Part shown: in pieces, positions 6,428-16,383 of the stretch
How positions within the stretch are numbered: the first letter of the stretch is position 1
Layout of the letters: each line of letters begins with the position of its first letter
DNA from: Alistipes sp.
GTDB taxonomy: Bacteria; Bacteroidota; Bacteroidia; Bacteroidales; Rikenellaceae
Direction of reading: 5' to 3'
DNA: 44,971 nucleotides
NCBI GenBank assembly: GCA_017505725.1
Contig: JAFVOR010000061.1
Span: 1 to 44,971 of the forward strand
Notes under the pieces: model-generated
What the model was told of the DNA's origin: nothing
What the model saw: the letters and a program-made list of their open reading frames with translations, nothing else
Database searches by the model: none
Program-made: the position numbers and the translations under genes

Positions 6428-8590
6428 TTATCTCTTATACTCACTCTTTGTATTCTCAAACACAAACGCAAACATATCGGCGGTCTCCTCGATGCGCTTC
6501 GATGTCGGTTTGCCTGCTCCGTGACCTGCATTGGTGTCGATGCGGATAAGCACAGGGTTGTCGCCCCTGTGGCAGTGTTGCAACTCGGCAGCAAACTTAA
6601 ACGAGTGCGCCGGCACCACGCGGTCGTCGTGGTCACCCGTAGTAATGAGCGTTGCAGGGTACTCCACACCCTCGCGCAAGTTGTGCAGTGGCGAGTACTT
6701 TATAAGATAGTCGAACTGCTCCTTCACTGCAGACGATCCATACTCCACAACCCAGCCGTGACCGATGGTAAAGAGGTGGTAGCGCAACATATCCAGCACT
6801 CCCACCGCCGGCAAAGCTACAGCGTAGAGATCAGGGCGTTGCGTCATACAAGCACCCACCAGCAGACCACCATTCGAGCCGCCTGCGATGGCAAGTTTCT
6901 CGCTTGAGGTGTAGCCCTCGTTGATGAGATGCTCGGCAGCCGAGATGAAGTCATCGAAGACATTCTGCTTGTTCTCCAGCATACCGCCCTTATGCCACTC
7001 CTCGCCATACTCCGAGCCGCCACGCAGATTGACTACAACCCACACACCGCCCTGCTCCATAAACATTGCCGCAGTGGTCGAGAACGAAGGGGTGAGGTTG
7101 ATCTGGAAGCCACCATAACCATAGAGGTAGCAAGGGTTTTGGCCATCGAGCTTGAGGCCCTTCTTGTGCGAGACAAACATCGGCACACGGGTACCATCCT
7201 TGCTCTCGAAGAAGAGCTGCTTGGTCTCGTAGTTCTCGCAGTCGAACTTAACCGCCGAGCGGTGGTAGAGGTACGACTTGCCCGTCTCGATATCGTAGCG
7301 GTAGATTGTGGCAGGTGAGGTGTAGTTTGCCACCGCATAGTAGACATCCTTATCCTCGCGCTCGCCATCGAAGCCACCCACCGAGCCTATAATCGGCAAC
7401 TCGACCTCGCGCACAAGGTTACCCTTGCGGTCGTACTGGAAAATCTTGCTCTGCGCATCGATGAGGTACTCGGCAAAGAGATATTTGCCCACCATACCCA
7501 CCGACTCGAGCATCGACGAGCTCTCAGGAATGATGTCGTAGCGTTTGCCGGTGTTGAGATTGACACCCACAAGTCGATAGTTTGTGGCGTTGTCGTTGGT
7601 CATAACGAGCGCCTCATCCTCGTAGCAGTCAAGCAGAAGGTAGTCGTAGTCGAAGCCCTCGAACAGGACTCTCCACTTGCGCTCTGAGGTGCGCTTGTAG
7701 AGGAGCTGCGAGCCCGATGTACCTGCCTGTGAGGTGATAAACTGCCACTTGCCATCCTCGCTCTCGCCACCGCTGTGGTAGTGGAGCGGATTGGTCTTAT
7801 CCTCAAAGATGAGGGTATCCTCCGCCTGCGATGTACCGAGTCGGTGGAAGTAGACCTTCTGATTGGTATTTTGTGCCGAGTAGACGCCATCGCCCTCCTT
7901 CGGAGCGTCGTAGGCGCTATAGTAGAAGCCTCTGCCATCGCGTGTCCACGAAGCACCCGAGAACTTCACCCACTTGATGTGGTCGGCAAGTGGCTGCATG
8001 GTCTCGGTATCGAGCACCTTGATCTCCACCCAATCCGAGCCGGCCGAAGCAAGTGCATAGGCGAAGTAGCGACCATCCTTTGTAAAAGTACCTGCGTGTA
8101 GTGCCACAGTACCATCCTCAGAGAGGGTATTCGGATCGAAGAACACCTCCTCCTCGCTGTCGGCAAGGTTGCGCTTGCGGTAGAGCACGCTCTGGTTTTG
8201 GAGTCCGCTATTGCGCGAGATGTAGTACCACTCGCCGTGCTTGACAGGGGCACTCTGGGTTGGATAGTCGAGCAGCTCGGTCAAACGCTCGCGAATAGCC
8301 TCGCGTGCAGGCAATGAGTTGAGGTAGCCGAAGGTGACCTCGTTCTGCGCCTTGACCCACTCGGCCGTGCGCTCCGACATATCGTCCTCAAGCCAACGGT
8401 ATGGATCGGCAATCTCCACTCCGTGATAGTTGTCGACCACGCCCTCACGCGCAGTCTCAGGATAGTTTATCTTCATAGTTCTCATATTTTTCAAAATGGT
8501 TGCTCCGCCATAAACGCCCACATACATAATGGCGAAAAAGAGCAAAAAAGCGAGTATGCTCTTCAAAAATTCTTTGCGGTTTATCTTCAT
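6428..8590 (-). CDS. Prolyl oligopeptidase (S9A family)
   Basis: This 720-residue serine peptidase cleaves after proline in short peptides. The N-terminal propeller region starts with the typical DNYHGVEIADPYRWLEDD motif. The catalytic alpha/beta-hydrolase domain contains GGSNGG (Ser572), GDHDDRVVP (Asp at about 655) and NAGHGAGK (His690). A hydrophobic stretch at about 11-33 suggests a signal anchor or uncleaved signal, placing the enzyme in the periplasm or at the membrane. An internal Met (MRTMKINYPE) would give a soluble form. A -7 element at 8610-8617 lies 20 bases upstream of the chosen ATG and supports the long form. The gene is monocistronic between repeat DNA and the terminator of the next operon. 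Confidence 0.92.
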   Translation of the reverse strand: MKINRKEFLKSILAFLLFFAIMYVGVYGGATILKNMRTMKINYPETAREGVVDNYHGVEIADPYRWLEDDMSERTAEWVKAQNEVTFGYLNSLPAREAIRERLTELLDYPTQSAPVKHGEWYYISRNSGLQNQSVLYRKRNLADSEEEVFFDPNTLSEDGTVALHAGTFTKDGRYFAYALASAGSDWVEIKVLDTETMQPLADHIKWVKFSGASWTRDGRGFYYSAYDAPKEGDGVYSAQNTNQKVYFHRLGTSQAEDTLIFEDKTNPLHYHSGGESEDGKWQFITSQAGTSGSQLLYKRTSERKWRVLFEGFDYDYLLLDCYEDEALVMTNDNATNYRLVGVNLNTGKRYDIIPESSSMLESVGMVGKYLFAEYLIDAQSKIFQYDRKGNLVREVELPIIGSVGGFDGEREDKDVYYAVANYTSPATIYRYDIETGKSYLYHRSAVKFDCENYETKQLFFESKDGTRVPMFVSHKKGLKLDGQNPCYLYGYGGFQINLTPSFSTTAAMFMEQGGVWVVVNLRGGSEYGEEWHKGGMLENKQNVFDDFISAAEHLINEGYTSSEKLAIAGGSNGGLLVGACMTQRPDLYAVALPAVGVLDMLRYHLFTIGHGWVVEYGSSAVKEQFDYLIKYSPLHNLREGVEYPATLITTGDHDDRVVPAHSFKFAAELQHCHRGDNPVLIRIDTNAGHGAGKPTSKRIEETADMFAFVFENTKSEYKR

Positions 8591-8609
8591 AACAATATAC
8601 TATTTAGCG

Positions 8610-8617
8610 CAAATATA
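8610..8617 (-). promoter_or_regulatory. -7 element of the prolyl oligopeptidase gene
   Basis: TATATTTG on the minus strand matches TAnnTTTG. The -33 half is not recognisable. Confidence 0.45.
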
Positions 8618-8644
8618 GTAAAAAAAAAGATTAACACAACAGAA

Positions 8645-8672
8645 GAGGCTGCCACTTTGTTGTGACAGCCTC
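8645..8672 (-). terminator. Terminator of the DUF4493/PCMD operon
   Basis: GAGGCTGcCA and TGaCAGCCTC form a 10-bp stem with one mismatch, 39 bases past the last stop codon of the seven-gene operon on the minus strand. A T-rich stretch follows. Confidence 0.7.
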
Positions 8673-8711
8673 CTGCGGGTTATTTTGTAAGAGGGTTGAG
8701 TTGTTTCTTGC

Positions 8712-10499
8712 CTATCGTGGCTGGTTGGCATCGTCGAGATCGTAGAGAAGCTCTATATCGTCGACAAACATCCACGAAGAGTCACTTCCCGTGAAGTAGT
8801 CACCATAGCCCGAGCAGGTGAAGGTCAGCACAAGGCGCGAGGCGACAATCTCAGGGTTGGTGTACTCGATAGGGAGGGTCATTGTGTGCCACTCCTTGGT
8901 CTCCTCGGCAACCATCTCAGGGTTGGCATTGCTATCAAAATAGCCCAAGCCAAAGACACCATCTGCGTAGCGAGGATCGAAGAATGTCTTCTCGTCGGCA
9001 CTATCTACGCAGTGCGCCTCGCTCCACTCGGTAAGACAGATGAACACCTTGGCTACATCAGGCTCACCGCCCACAATGCGAATCTGCTTGCTACCGATAT
9101 GGTACTCGGTACCTGTCGAAGCTGACTTGCTGTTGATATAGTTGATACCGCCGCGCGAATACTTAACCTTGAAGCGCAGAGCCACAGGCTTGACATTCTC
9201 GCTTACAGGGCGACCAAAGTAGACGGTTGCGTTCGTACCGAGTGTACGACCATAGTGACCCACGAAGAGGTTACCTGCAGCAAACTTCATATTGAGCACA
9301 TTCTGCGAGCCCATATAGGCTGCCACCTCGCCCGTAGAGTCGCTTGGCACATTGTCAGCATTAGCACTCTTGTAGACAGGGTAGGTAAGGTTGTAGGCCT
9401 CGCCGAGCGATGTACCGCCAGGGTTACCTGTAGCCCAGAACATATTCTCAGGCGATGCGAATGGATACCAGCAAGGGCCAGCCTCGCCTGAAGGGAGCTT
9501 GTTCTGATCGTTTACAAACTTGCCCCACTCCTCCATCTGCGAGTTAGGCATCTGATAGAGAGGTGCGGTAGTAACAACGCGCGGAGCCTCCTCCGAGAGC
9601 TTGCCATCGGTGTAGCCCGAAACCTCGTACTCTACACCCGACTCCAAGCCACGAACTACAGCCTTGACATAGCCCTGCTCGAAGCGGTTGTAAGGGTTCG
9701 AAGCGTCGGTAGCATACCACTCAGGCTTAACCTTCGTCCACTCGTCGGTACCCTTCTTGCGGTAGACGAGTTCGATATTCGAGCCCTCGATAGCGACAGC
9801 CTTGATCCAGATGACCTTACCACCGGCTGCCACGTGCGAGAAGGTGAGCGAAGGTTTGGTAGGCACAACAATCAGCTCCCACACAGAATTACGACCATAG
9901 GTGGTCACCGAGAGTGTACGGGTGTGATTCTCGTTGTCGAAATCGGTTGGAACCTCCTCCAACTGCGGATAGTCGAATGCCGAGCGTGGACCGAAGCGGA
10001 GCTCGGTGGTGCGGACATTGTTGAGAGCATAGTCATCACGACGCTTGACGATGGCGCGATGGCCCTCAACATCCCACTCGGTAGCACCAATCTGACCATC
10101 GACACTCCAGATGCGGTTGATGGTCTGGGTAGCCACAATCTTCCAAGTGTAGCTCTGGAAGTAGGTCAAGTCGATATACTCGGGTTGCGACATATTGACA
10201 ACCTTGCCATTAAGGTCCTTCGAGACCACGATTTTGCTATTGTCGGCCTCGTAGTTGACATTGGTGATAACATCGGTACCAAAGGTGATGGTCTTGAACT
10301 GCACCGCCTCGATATTGGTCTCCTCGGCGAGAGGAATCGTAGCGGTGTAGGTCGAACGATCGAGCACGATATCGCCGCTTACGCCCTCAACATCGAGCGA
10401 AGCGATAAAGAGATCTACCACAGGTTTTGGCAAATCGTTCTTGATGCACGAGGTCAAAGCCACGGCAGCAATGAGGGTTATAGCGAGTCTTTTAGTCAT
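8712..10499 (-). CDS. PCMD-domain surface lipoprotein
   Basis: The 595-residue protein has a lipoprotein signal with Cys18 in ALTSC followed by IKNDLP, a start typical of Bacteroidales PCMD (putative carbohydrate metabolism domain) proteins. The N-terminal third looks like beta-sandwich repeats. The C-terminal part (about 310-590), with an MPNSQMEEWG opening, a YFGRPVSE segment and GDYFTGSDSSWMFVDDIEL at the end, is the PCMD jelly-roll-like domain. The same pattern closes the 700-residue protein encoded at 12192-14294. It is the last gene of the operon and overlaps the upstream barrel gene by 8 bases. A surface role, perhaps glycan binding, is inferred from the family only. Confidence 0.82.
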   Translation of the reverse strand: MTKRLAITLIAAVALTSCIKNDLPKPVVDLFIASLDVEGVSGDIVLDRSTYTATIPLAEETNIEAVQFKTITFGTDVITNVNYEADNSKIVVSKDLNGKVVNMSQPEYIDLTYFQSYTWKIVATQTINRIWSVDGQIGATEWDVEGHRAIVKRRDDYALNNVRTTELRFGPRSAFDYPQLEEVPTDFDNENHTRTLSVTTYGRNSVWELIVVPTKPSLTFSHVAAGGKVIWIKAVAIEGSNIELVYRKKGTDEWTKVKPEWYATDASNPYNRFEQGYVKAVVRGLESGVEYEVSGYTDGKLSEEAPRVVTTAPLYQMPNSQMEEWGKFVNDQNKLPSGEAGPCWYPFASPENMFWATGNPGGTSLGEAYNLTYPVYKSANADNVPSDSTGEVAAYMGSQNVLNMKFAAGNLFVGHYGRTLGTNATVYFGRPVSENVKPVALRFKVKYSRGGINYINSKSASTGTEYHIGSKQIRIVGGEPDVAKVFICLTEWSEAHCVDSADEKTFFDPRYADGVFGLGYFDSNANPEMVAEETKEWHTMTLPIEYTNPEIVASRLVLTFTCSGYGDYFTGSDSSWMFVDDIELLYDLDDANQPR

Positions 10500-11358
10500 T
10501 TTGCAATCTCAATTTTTGTTCGTTTTTCTTGCTCCAAAGGTGTACGGTCACACCGATGTTAATCTCTGCGATATTGAGGCGGAAGGCCAACTTCGAGAAG
10601 TTGCGAGTGCCAATCGGATTCATCTGCGAGTCGAACTGCTTGATGTGGGTATAGCGCAAGCCACCCAAACCAAACGACACCGTAGCGCAGACATTAGGGA
10701 AGATGTAGGCTGCCACACCAGGGTTGAAGTTGAAGCGCACCTTGTAGCTATCCGAGATCGAGCCACTCCACTCGTTGTTGAACATAAAGTTGAATCCCGA
10801 GCGACCATACGAGCCCTCCAGCTCCAGCTCACCAAAGACACCAAAGCGACCACGCTTGTCGATAGGCACATAGGCGCGATGGAAGAACGAGAAGGAGTAG
10901 GCGTTGCTCAAGTACTTGAGTGCCACACCCTCGGTGCTGAACTCCAAACCGTTAATGAAGTTGCCGAGGTTGATGTTTGCGTTATCGAAATTGCCCACCA
11001 TATGGGTATAGCCCAAGCGCAAGCCAATCGAGAGATTGTCGCGATAGAACCATCCGAAGTATGGCTTGACGCTCACTACCGAGCCTCCGAGGCGAAGATT
11101 CTCGACCAGGAGAGCGAGGTCAGAATCGTCGGTCGAGAGTGTACCGTACGATGCCGAGACACCGCAAATCCACTCATTCTTGTAGGCAAAGGCGTTCTGG
11201 TCGATGTGACGGTCGATGCGATTGACCTGAATGAGTTTGCCAGGCTTACGCATCTTGGTGGTGTCGCGCTTCTGAGCAAAGAGAATACCCTGTGCATCTG
11301 CTGTATATGACACGCTCGCTACGAGCACTGTCACTATCAATAGAAATATCTTCTTCAT
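10492..11358 (-). CDS. Outer-membrane beta-barrel protein
   Basis: The 288-residue protein has a signal peptide cleaved near SYTADA-Q. It then shows alternating aromatic and polar strands such as WICGVSASYG, FGWFYRDNLSIGLRLGY, FHRAYVPID and GVFGELELEG, typical of an outer-membrane barrel. It is a paralogue of the protein encoded next to it at 11379-12161: both share the order of a GxSxSY strand, a VKPYFGW or VTPLLGY strand, then LGYTH or FGYSR and FDNAN or LDNAS. The gene overlaps the following PCMD gene by 8 bases. It may anchor or export the operon's lipoproteins; that is inference from context. Confidence 0.8.
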   Translation of the reverse strand: MKKIFLLIVTVLVASVSYTADAQGILFAQKRDTTKMRKPGKLIQVNRIDRHIDQNAFAYKNEWICGVSASYGTLSTDDSDLALLVENLRLGGSVVSVKPYFGWFYRDNLSIGLRLGYTHMVGNFDNANINLGNFINGLEFSTEGVALKYLSNAYSFSFFHRAYVPIDKRGRFGVFGELELEGSYGRSGFNFMFNNEWSGSISDSYKVRFNFNPGVAAYIFPNVCATVSFGLGGLRYTHIKQFDSQMNPIGTRNFSKLAFRLNIAEINIGVTVHLWSKKNEQKLRLQND

Positions 11359-11378
11359 TTTCGTGTCCTGTTTTTAGA

Positions 11379-12161
11379 TTAGAGATAGAATGATGCACCC
11401 AATCCAATGGAGAAGATGTTTACCTTGAAATTCATCTGCGATGACGAGCTGCCACTCATCACCACCTGATTGCTCACCTGACGGGTATTCGAGTAGTTGA
11501 AGCCAAACACACCGATATTGACCTCGATGGCCATATTGTTGGTGAGGAATGCCGAGATACCCGGATTGACACCAAAGGCTACGTCGAACGAGGTGGCGTA
11601 TGTTCCACTCGGACTTGCCGACGGACCTGCCGCAAGCTTCATCTGCGAGCCACCCATAGCCAAACCAACCTCCGCAAAGAGAGCAAAGCGTTTGTTATCC
11701 TTGCCCAGCGGAATATACTTGCGCCACAAGGCCTCCACATTGTAGGAGTGCTTGAGCGAAGAGTAGTTGGCATTATCGAGCGAGGTTATAGAGAGGCTGG
11801 CATTGTCCAGATCGGTCATACCGCGCGAATAGCCAAAGCGCACACCCACCAACGAGTTTCGCGAGTAGGCGTAACCAAGCAACGGAGTGACCTTGAACTG
11901 GTAGCCGGTCGACTGGATATCCTCGATGATAAGGAAGTTGTAGTTGTTGTTATTGTGGGTTGAGTATGACACCGAACCACCGAATACCCACTGCCCCTTT
12001 GGAACGAACTCGGTCTTGAGGTTCGATATGCCGCGATTCTGGCGGCGAAGGCCGTGGTTATAGGCGACGCTATCGGCACCCTTCTCCACCACTCTCTGTG
12101 CCATTGCCGAGCAAGGCAGCAGAAGCAGAGCCACAACCATTAGTTTCAAAATATTCTTCAT
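11379..12161 (-). CDS. Outer-membrane beta-barrel protein, paralogue
   Basis: The 260-residue protein starts MKNILKLMVV with a signal peptide ending SAMA-Q. An in-frame ATG at 12185 would add eight polar residues before the signal and is judged less likely. Barrel-like strands include WVFGGSVSYS, LLGYAYSRNSLVGVRFGYSR and FALFAEVGLAMGG, and the final strands end in a hydrophobic FYL, as in many outer-membrane barrels. It matches the neighbouring 288-residue barrel in layout, so the pair probably arose by tandem duplication. It lies in the middle of the seven-gene surface operon. Confidence 0.8.
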   Translation of the reverse strand: MKNILKLMVVALLLLPCSAMAQRVVEKGADSVAYNHGLRRQNRGISNLKTEFVPKGQWVFGGSVSYSTHNNNNYNFLIIEDIQSTGYQFKVTPLLGYAYSRNSLVGVRFGYSRGMTDLDNASLSITSLDNANYSSLKHSYNVEALWRKYIPLGKDNKRFALFAEVGLAMGGSQMKLAAGPSASPSGTYATSFDVAFGVNPGISAFLTNNMAIEVNIGVFGFNYSNTRQVSNQVVMSGSSSSQMNFKVNIFSIGLGASFYL

Positions 12162-12191
12162 CGGTCTCTTTGTGTTACCTTTCATTTGAGT

Positions 12192-14294
12192 TTAGTATAC
12201 GAGCTCGATATCGTCGAGATACATCTCAGAGCTACTACTTCCTGTAAAGTAGTCGCCATAACCCGAGCAAGTTGCAGTAAATACGATGTAGTTTGGAACT
12301 ACGCTCTCATCGGTACCCTCAACCTTCTCGAATGGGATGTAAAGCTCGTGCCACTCGTTATTCGAGGTTTTAGATTCGAAGTATGCAGTGTAGAGCACGC
12401 CATTGTAGCGACCATCGGTGCAATTCTTGATGCTCTCCATATCTGGGCTGAAGGTTGTTTTGTCAGCCTTGGTACTATCTACACACCACGCGCTGCTCCA
12501 ATTACACATACAGCAGAATATCTTTGTAAGATCGGGATCACCCTTTGCACCTACCGAACCTACATTGTCGATGCTACCGCAGGTGTACTTAACCCACATC
12601 TTCACACCCTTCGGCTTGGCATTGTACGAGAACGGTTGACCGAAGTAAACAGTTGCACCAATTGGGCTAAGACTCGCCTGACCAAAGCGGCCGATAAAGA
12701 TATTTCCCGCACCAAACTGTGTCATAATTACGGCATTGATAGTCTTCGAGTCGAGGAAGGCACAATACTTACCCTTAGCACCCGCACGCACCTTGTCGCT
12801 GCTGCTTGTAAGGGTCTCGCTCACCATCGAAGTACCACCATTACCACTATCCCAGTATTTGGTACTTGAGCTTGCTGCTGGATAGGTAACTTTGTCTTCA
12901 ACACACCACTGCTCCATATCGCCATTCGGAATCTGCGCCCCTTGCTCAGTTGTAAATTGCTGGGCTGTACCAACCACCTTACCGCCAATCTCGAGGCGAT
13001 ACTCGTAGCTGCTGCTGGCCAAAATACCACTAACCTCGGCAACATAGGTGTTTGCACCACTCGGCTGCGCTGCATAGCTCTGCCACTCACCCTCGCCCTG
13101 ACGGAATGCAATATTTACGCTCGACGGTGTGCCAAAGATAGTTGCCGAGAGCGAAGCTACACCTCGCCACAAATTAATTGACGACTTGTCGTAGCTATTT
13201 ACACCTGGGAGGTTGTATGGCAACTCCTTGCGAGCCTCGCCACCGCTTACATCGGTTACGCACAACTCGATAATCTGTGAGCCACCATTCAACGAGTAGA
13301 AGAAATCCTCAGAGAGGGTTACATAGAGCTCCGGAGTGTTCAAGCCCTCGAGCGCAATACCCGCAACAGGGGTTTCCACAGGATTGAACTCCTTGCCACC
13401 TGCAACAAGGGTTACGCCCTTGAACTCTGCCGGCGACTTTGCCATATACTTACGCTCGCCTCCTGTATAGTCGCAAGGCAACGAAAGGTCGAAATCTACA
13501 CCCTTCAACTCCGGATCGGGGTTGAACGAGAAGTGGTCATCGCGCTCCTCGATGCTCTCGTCGACCTTGACATCCAAGCCACTCAAGAAGCCATTGGCAT
13601 CCTTCGAGAACTTGAACGAGAGTTTGTAGGCCCTCTTTGGTGCCACATTCTCGAGTGTACCACTCTTGTCGATGGCGACCTGCTCGCCATCCTCATACTC
13701 GAAAGTTCCCACAAAACGCCACGAAAGAGTTGTTACGCCCTCGGGCATAATGAAGTAGCCCTTCTTGCTCTCGGTGTAGGAGAGTTTGACTTTGTCATCA
13801 GCCTTCACCTCCACGCTATATCCATCGTGGAAGCCATCGATGATGGTCTGGTCGAATACGACCTCGACAGGTACATTCTGCATCACCGCCACCACATCTA
13901 CGGTTGCGGTCTCGCCACCCTTGAGATCAAACGATGTCTCGCCAACAAAGTAGTTCTTTGCCTCGTCGAAGGTTGCAGCCACAGACTCGCCACTCTCCAC
14001 CTCTGCCGAATAGTTGCCGGCCAAGAGCCAGATGTAGTCAGGCTTCTGCATATCCTGCTTCGACGAGTCGTACTTGCGCACAAGCGTCTGCTTGCCCGCC
14101 TCGTGCTTGAATATCGAGAGGATGTAGTCGCGTTGTGACGCTCCATCGGTTGTACGCGTAGCGACATTGAGCTTCACCGCACCCTTATCGGTGGATGGAG
14201 CGTTGTCGGCATTGTCGACCTTAGGCGAGTTTACACACGCCGACAAGGCCAACACACACGCACATATTGTTATATTAAGTATTCTCTTCATCAT
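12192..14294 (-). CDS. DUF4493-PCMD fusion lipoprotein
   Basis: The 700-residue lipoprotein (Cys20 in LALSAC) joins two modules. Residues about 35-240 resemble DUF4493, with a GAVKLNVATRT start, YDSSKQDMQKPDYIWLLAGNY and repeated beta strands. About 440-700 is a PCMD domain, from IPNGDMEQWC to GDYFTGSSSSEMYLDDIELVY. A middle region of about 200 residues resembles the Ig-like part of other PCMD proteins. The start follows the upstream DUF4493 stop codon by 3 bases, which indicates tight co-transcription. The fusion ties the two DUF4493 proteins upstream to the PCMD protein at the operon's end. Confidence 0.82.
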   Translation of the reverse strand: MMKRILNITICACVLALSACVNSPKVDNADNAPSTDKGAVKLNVATRTTDGASQRDYILSIFKHEAGKQTLVRKYDSSKQDMQKPDYIWLLAGNYSAEVESGESVAATFDEAKNYFVGETSFDLKGGETATVDVVAVMQNVPVEVVFDQTIIDGFHDGYSVEVKADDKVKLSYTESKKGYFIMPEGVTTLSWRFVGTFEYEDGEQVAIDKSGTLENVAPKRAYKLSFKFSKDANGFLSGLDVKVDESIEERDDHFSFNPDPELKGVDFDLSLPCDYTGGERKYMAKSPAEFKGVTLVAGGKEFNPVETPVAGIALEGLNTPELYVTLSEDFFYSLNGGSQIIELCVTDVSGGEARKELPYNLPGVNSYDKSSINLWRGVASLSATIFGTPSSVNIAFRQGEGEWQSYAAQPSGANTYVAEVSGILASSSYEYRLEIGGKVVGTAQQFTTEQGAQIPNGDMEQWCVEDKVTYPAASSSTKYWDSGNGGTSMVSETLTSSSDKVRAGAKGKYCAFLDSKTINAVIMTQFGAGNIFIGRFGQASLSPIGATVYFGQPFSYNAKPKGVKMWVKYTCGSIDNVGSVGAKGDPDLTKIFCCMCNWSSAWCVDSTKADKTTFSPDMESIKNCTDGRYNGVLYTAYFESKTSNNEWHELYIPFEKVEGTDESVVPNYIVFTATCSGYGDYFTGSSSSEMYLDDIELVY

Positions 14295-14297
14295 TCA

Positions 14298-15623
14298 CTA
14301 TTTTACAGTTTGAAGCATCAGAGTCTTAACAGTGGTGTTACCATCGTTGTCGGTAACATTGATTACGAAGTCGTGATTGCTCGATCCCTCAGGGCTAACA
14401 GCTGCCAAAAGTGGCACGAACTCCGAGATAGACAACTTTACAAAAGTTTGATTGAGGACTTCGTCTCCAACAACAAACTTCAAATTACGCAATGGTATCT
14501 CGGTATCGATCAAGACCTCAGGATTGCGAGAATCGTACGACTTGGCCGGGTAGCAAAGGTTGAGAACATTGCAGAGATTTACACCTGCCAACACATCTGG
14601 GGTCATCACATCCGACTTAATCTCAACGAGAAACTCCTTGATACCCTTAGGTGCGGTGATGAGCAGATCAACCTCCAAGCCCTCAACATAGACCTCACGC
14701 TGGTCGATATTGTGCTTGTCCCACACGATGGATGGACCCTCACCCTGTGGTGAGTTGCCACCCTCGTCGCCACCGCTTGGCTCTTTCCACTCCTCCTCGG
14801 TTACGAGATCGGCAACATTGCAGGGAACAATCTCGTCGGTAACCCAATTCTGAAGTGTTACGCCTACGCTGATATTACCCTCGGCAGCGTGCTCTACATA
14901 GAAGTGAATCTTGCTGTGCTGACCAGCCTTCACATCGCGCACCTGCTTGTTCATCTCGATAGGTTTGAAGTTTACCTTGTCGGCAGCGTATGTACCCTTG
15001 ATGGACATATCGATGTTGTTCAACACCTGCGGAGCAACAAAGAAGCCTGCGCGAGTCTCGGTGAGCGAGAAGCTCAAGGTGTTCTCGCCGACAGTAACCT
15101 CTGTCACAGTCTTCTCGCCAAGGCGCTCGAGCAAATCGGGAGCATACGATACCGAAACCTTGATCTGCAACAACGAGCAGACAATCTCCGAAAGAGTGGT
15201 AGTCTGGTTGCGGACAATCTTGAAGGCACGCTCGGTACCATACTCAGGGGCATCCCAAGCGGCACCCTGCACCTCGCCCGACTGAATCTTGAAGATGTAG
15301 TCGCCGGCAGCGAGCTCGATATCGGTAGTTGGACGCTCGCCATACTTGAAGGCCATCTCCACCTCGTTGTCCGAGTTGAGGATTGTGCAGTCGAACATAT
15401 CTACATTTGTGCTACGAGTTGCGCGTGTACCGAGGATACCCATATCAGGGTCGCTCTCGTCGACACGGCAATCTACCGCAAGATTTGCTATAGAGAGAAG
15501 TCCTGTGTTCGAAACGGTGGTGTCACCTCCATTGTCATCGCCTCCGAAAGAGAGATTTCCCTCGGCACAACCCACGAAGAGGGCTGCGATGAGTGCTACT
15601 ACTGTGAATTTTGTAATTTTCAT
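14298..15623 (-). CDS. DUF4493-type lipoprotein
   Basis: The 441-residue protein carries a lipoprotein signal (Cys19 in LFVGC) and a Gly/Asp-rich linker. It then shows DUF4493-like features: a GLLSIANLAVDCRVDE strand, a TDIELAAGDYIFKIQSGE segment and QTTTLSEIVCSLLQIKVSVSY. The C-terminal 150 residues are a second beta-rich domain after another Gly-rich linker (GGDEGGNSPQGEG). In-frame ATGs at 15635 and 15641 exist, but the one at 15623 begins a classical signal peptide and follows AAAGAT. It starts 4 bases after the previous gene. Cell-surface location is inferred; the ligand is unknown. Confidence 0.8.
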   Translation of the reverse strand: MKITKFTVVALIAALFVGCAEGNLSFGGDDNGGDTTVSNTGLLSIANLAVDCRVDESDPDMGILGTRATRSTNVDMFDCTILNSDNEVEMAFKYGERPTTDIELAAGDYIFKIQSGEVQGAAWDAPEYGTERAFKIVRNQTTTLSEIVCSLLQIKVSVSYAPDLLERLGEKTVTEVTVGENTLSFSLTETRAGFFVAPQVLNNIDMSIKGTYAADKVNFKPIEMNKQVRDVKAGQHSKIHFYVEHAAEGNISVGVTLQNWVTDEIVPCNVADLVTEEEWKEPSGGDEGGNSPQGEGPSIVWDKHNIDQREVYVEGLEVDLLITAPKGIKEFLVEIKSDVMTPDVLAGVNLCNVLNLCYPAKSYDSRNPEVLIDTEIPLRNLKFVVGDEVLNQTFVKLSISEFVPLLAAVSPEGSSNHDFVINVTDNDGNTTVKTLMLQTVK

Positions 15624-15627
15624 ATCT

Positions 15628-16368
15628 TTAAGCATTTTCATTCAATTCATATTCGAGTTCTACGGTCTCGACAATCTCGCCATCGAACACGACATTTACT
15701 GTCGCATTACCTGCGGTCGAGAGGTCGAAAACAACCTTGTGACGAGTGGTTGGGCGGAGAGTTATTGTGCTCTCGAGTGTGGTTACCGAGCCTGTCTGAC
15801 GGATAGCCTCGCAGGTGATCTTCACCTCGCCCGCATTCATAAAGAGCATCTCCTCGCTCTCACTATTCCAATCTATAGCCTTAATCTTGAAGCTCGACTG
15901 AGGGAAGTAACCATCGAAGAGCTCGGTGGTCTCGATTGCGATAATCGAGTTCTTCATCTCGACCTCAACAGCAGCCTCGGCAGTCAAGCCATACATAGGC
16001 ACCTCGACGCTTGTCGAGCCCTCGAAGTATGGCTTCGACCATCCCTCTGCGCCCTTCTCTCCATAGGAGAGGGTTACGCTGTAAGGAGCCGACACGAAGG
16101 TCAAACCTCCGTTTACCGCCTCTTTGAACTCTGTGAGTGTCGCCCAAGTGAAGGCGTTGTTGTTGCCTGTTATCTCCACCTTCAGGTCATTAGCCGAAGG
16201 CATCAGGTTCTCGGGTAGAAGGAAGCTGTCTGCCGCCTCGCTCTCGCTCACCTCGCTGCGGGTTGCAGCGTTGATTGCGATTTTGCCCACCTGAACATCG
16301 CCACCCTCATTCGTGTGGCACGCAGTCGCTACGACCGCAAGTGCTATTGCAAAAAGTATCTTTTTCAT
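15628..16368 (-). CDS. Short DUF4493-type lipoprotein
   Basis: The 246-residue protein has a lipoprotein signal (Cys17 in VATAC) and a single DUF4493-like domain: GKIAINAATRSE at the start, a VSAPYSVTLSYGEKG segment, and later EVEMKNSIIAIETTELF with RPTTRHKVVFDL near the end. The layout matches the first domain of the two larger DUF4493 proteins downstream. It is the second gene of the operon, 15 bases after the fimbrillin-like gene. Confidence 0.8.
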   Translation of the reverse strand: MKKILFAIALAVVATACHTNEGGDVQVGKIAINAATRSEVSESEAADSFLLPENLMPSANDLKVEITGNNNAFTWATLTEFKEAVNGGLTFVSAPYSVTLSYGEKGAEGWSKPYFEGSTSVEVPMYGLTAEAAVEVEMKNSIIAIETTELFDGYFPQSSFKIKAIDWNSESEEMLFMNAGEVKITCEAIRQTGSVTTLESTITLRPTTRHKVVFDLSTAGNATVNVVFDGEIVETVELEYELNENA

Positions 16369-16383
16369 ATCTCTTGGTCGTTT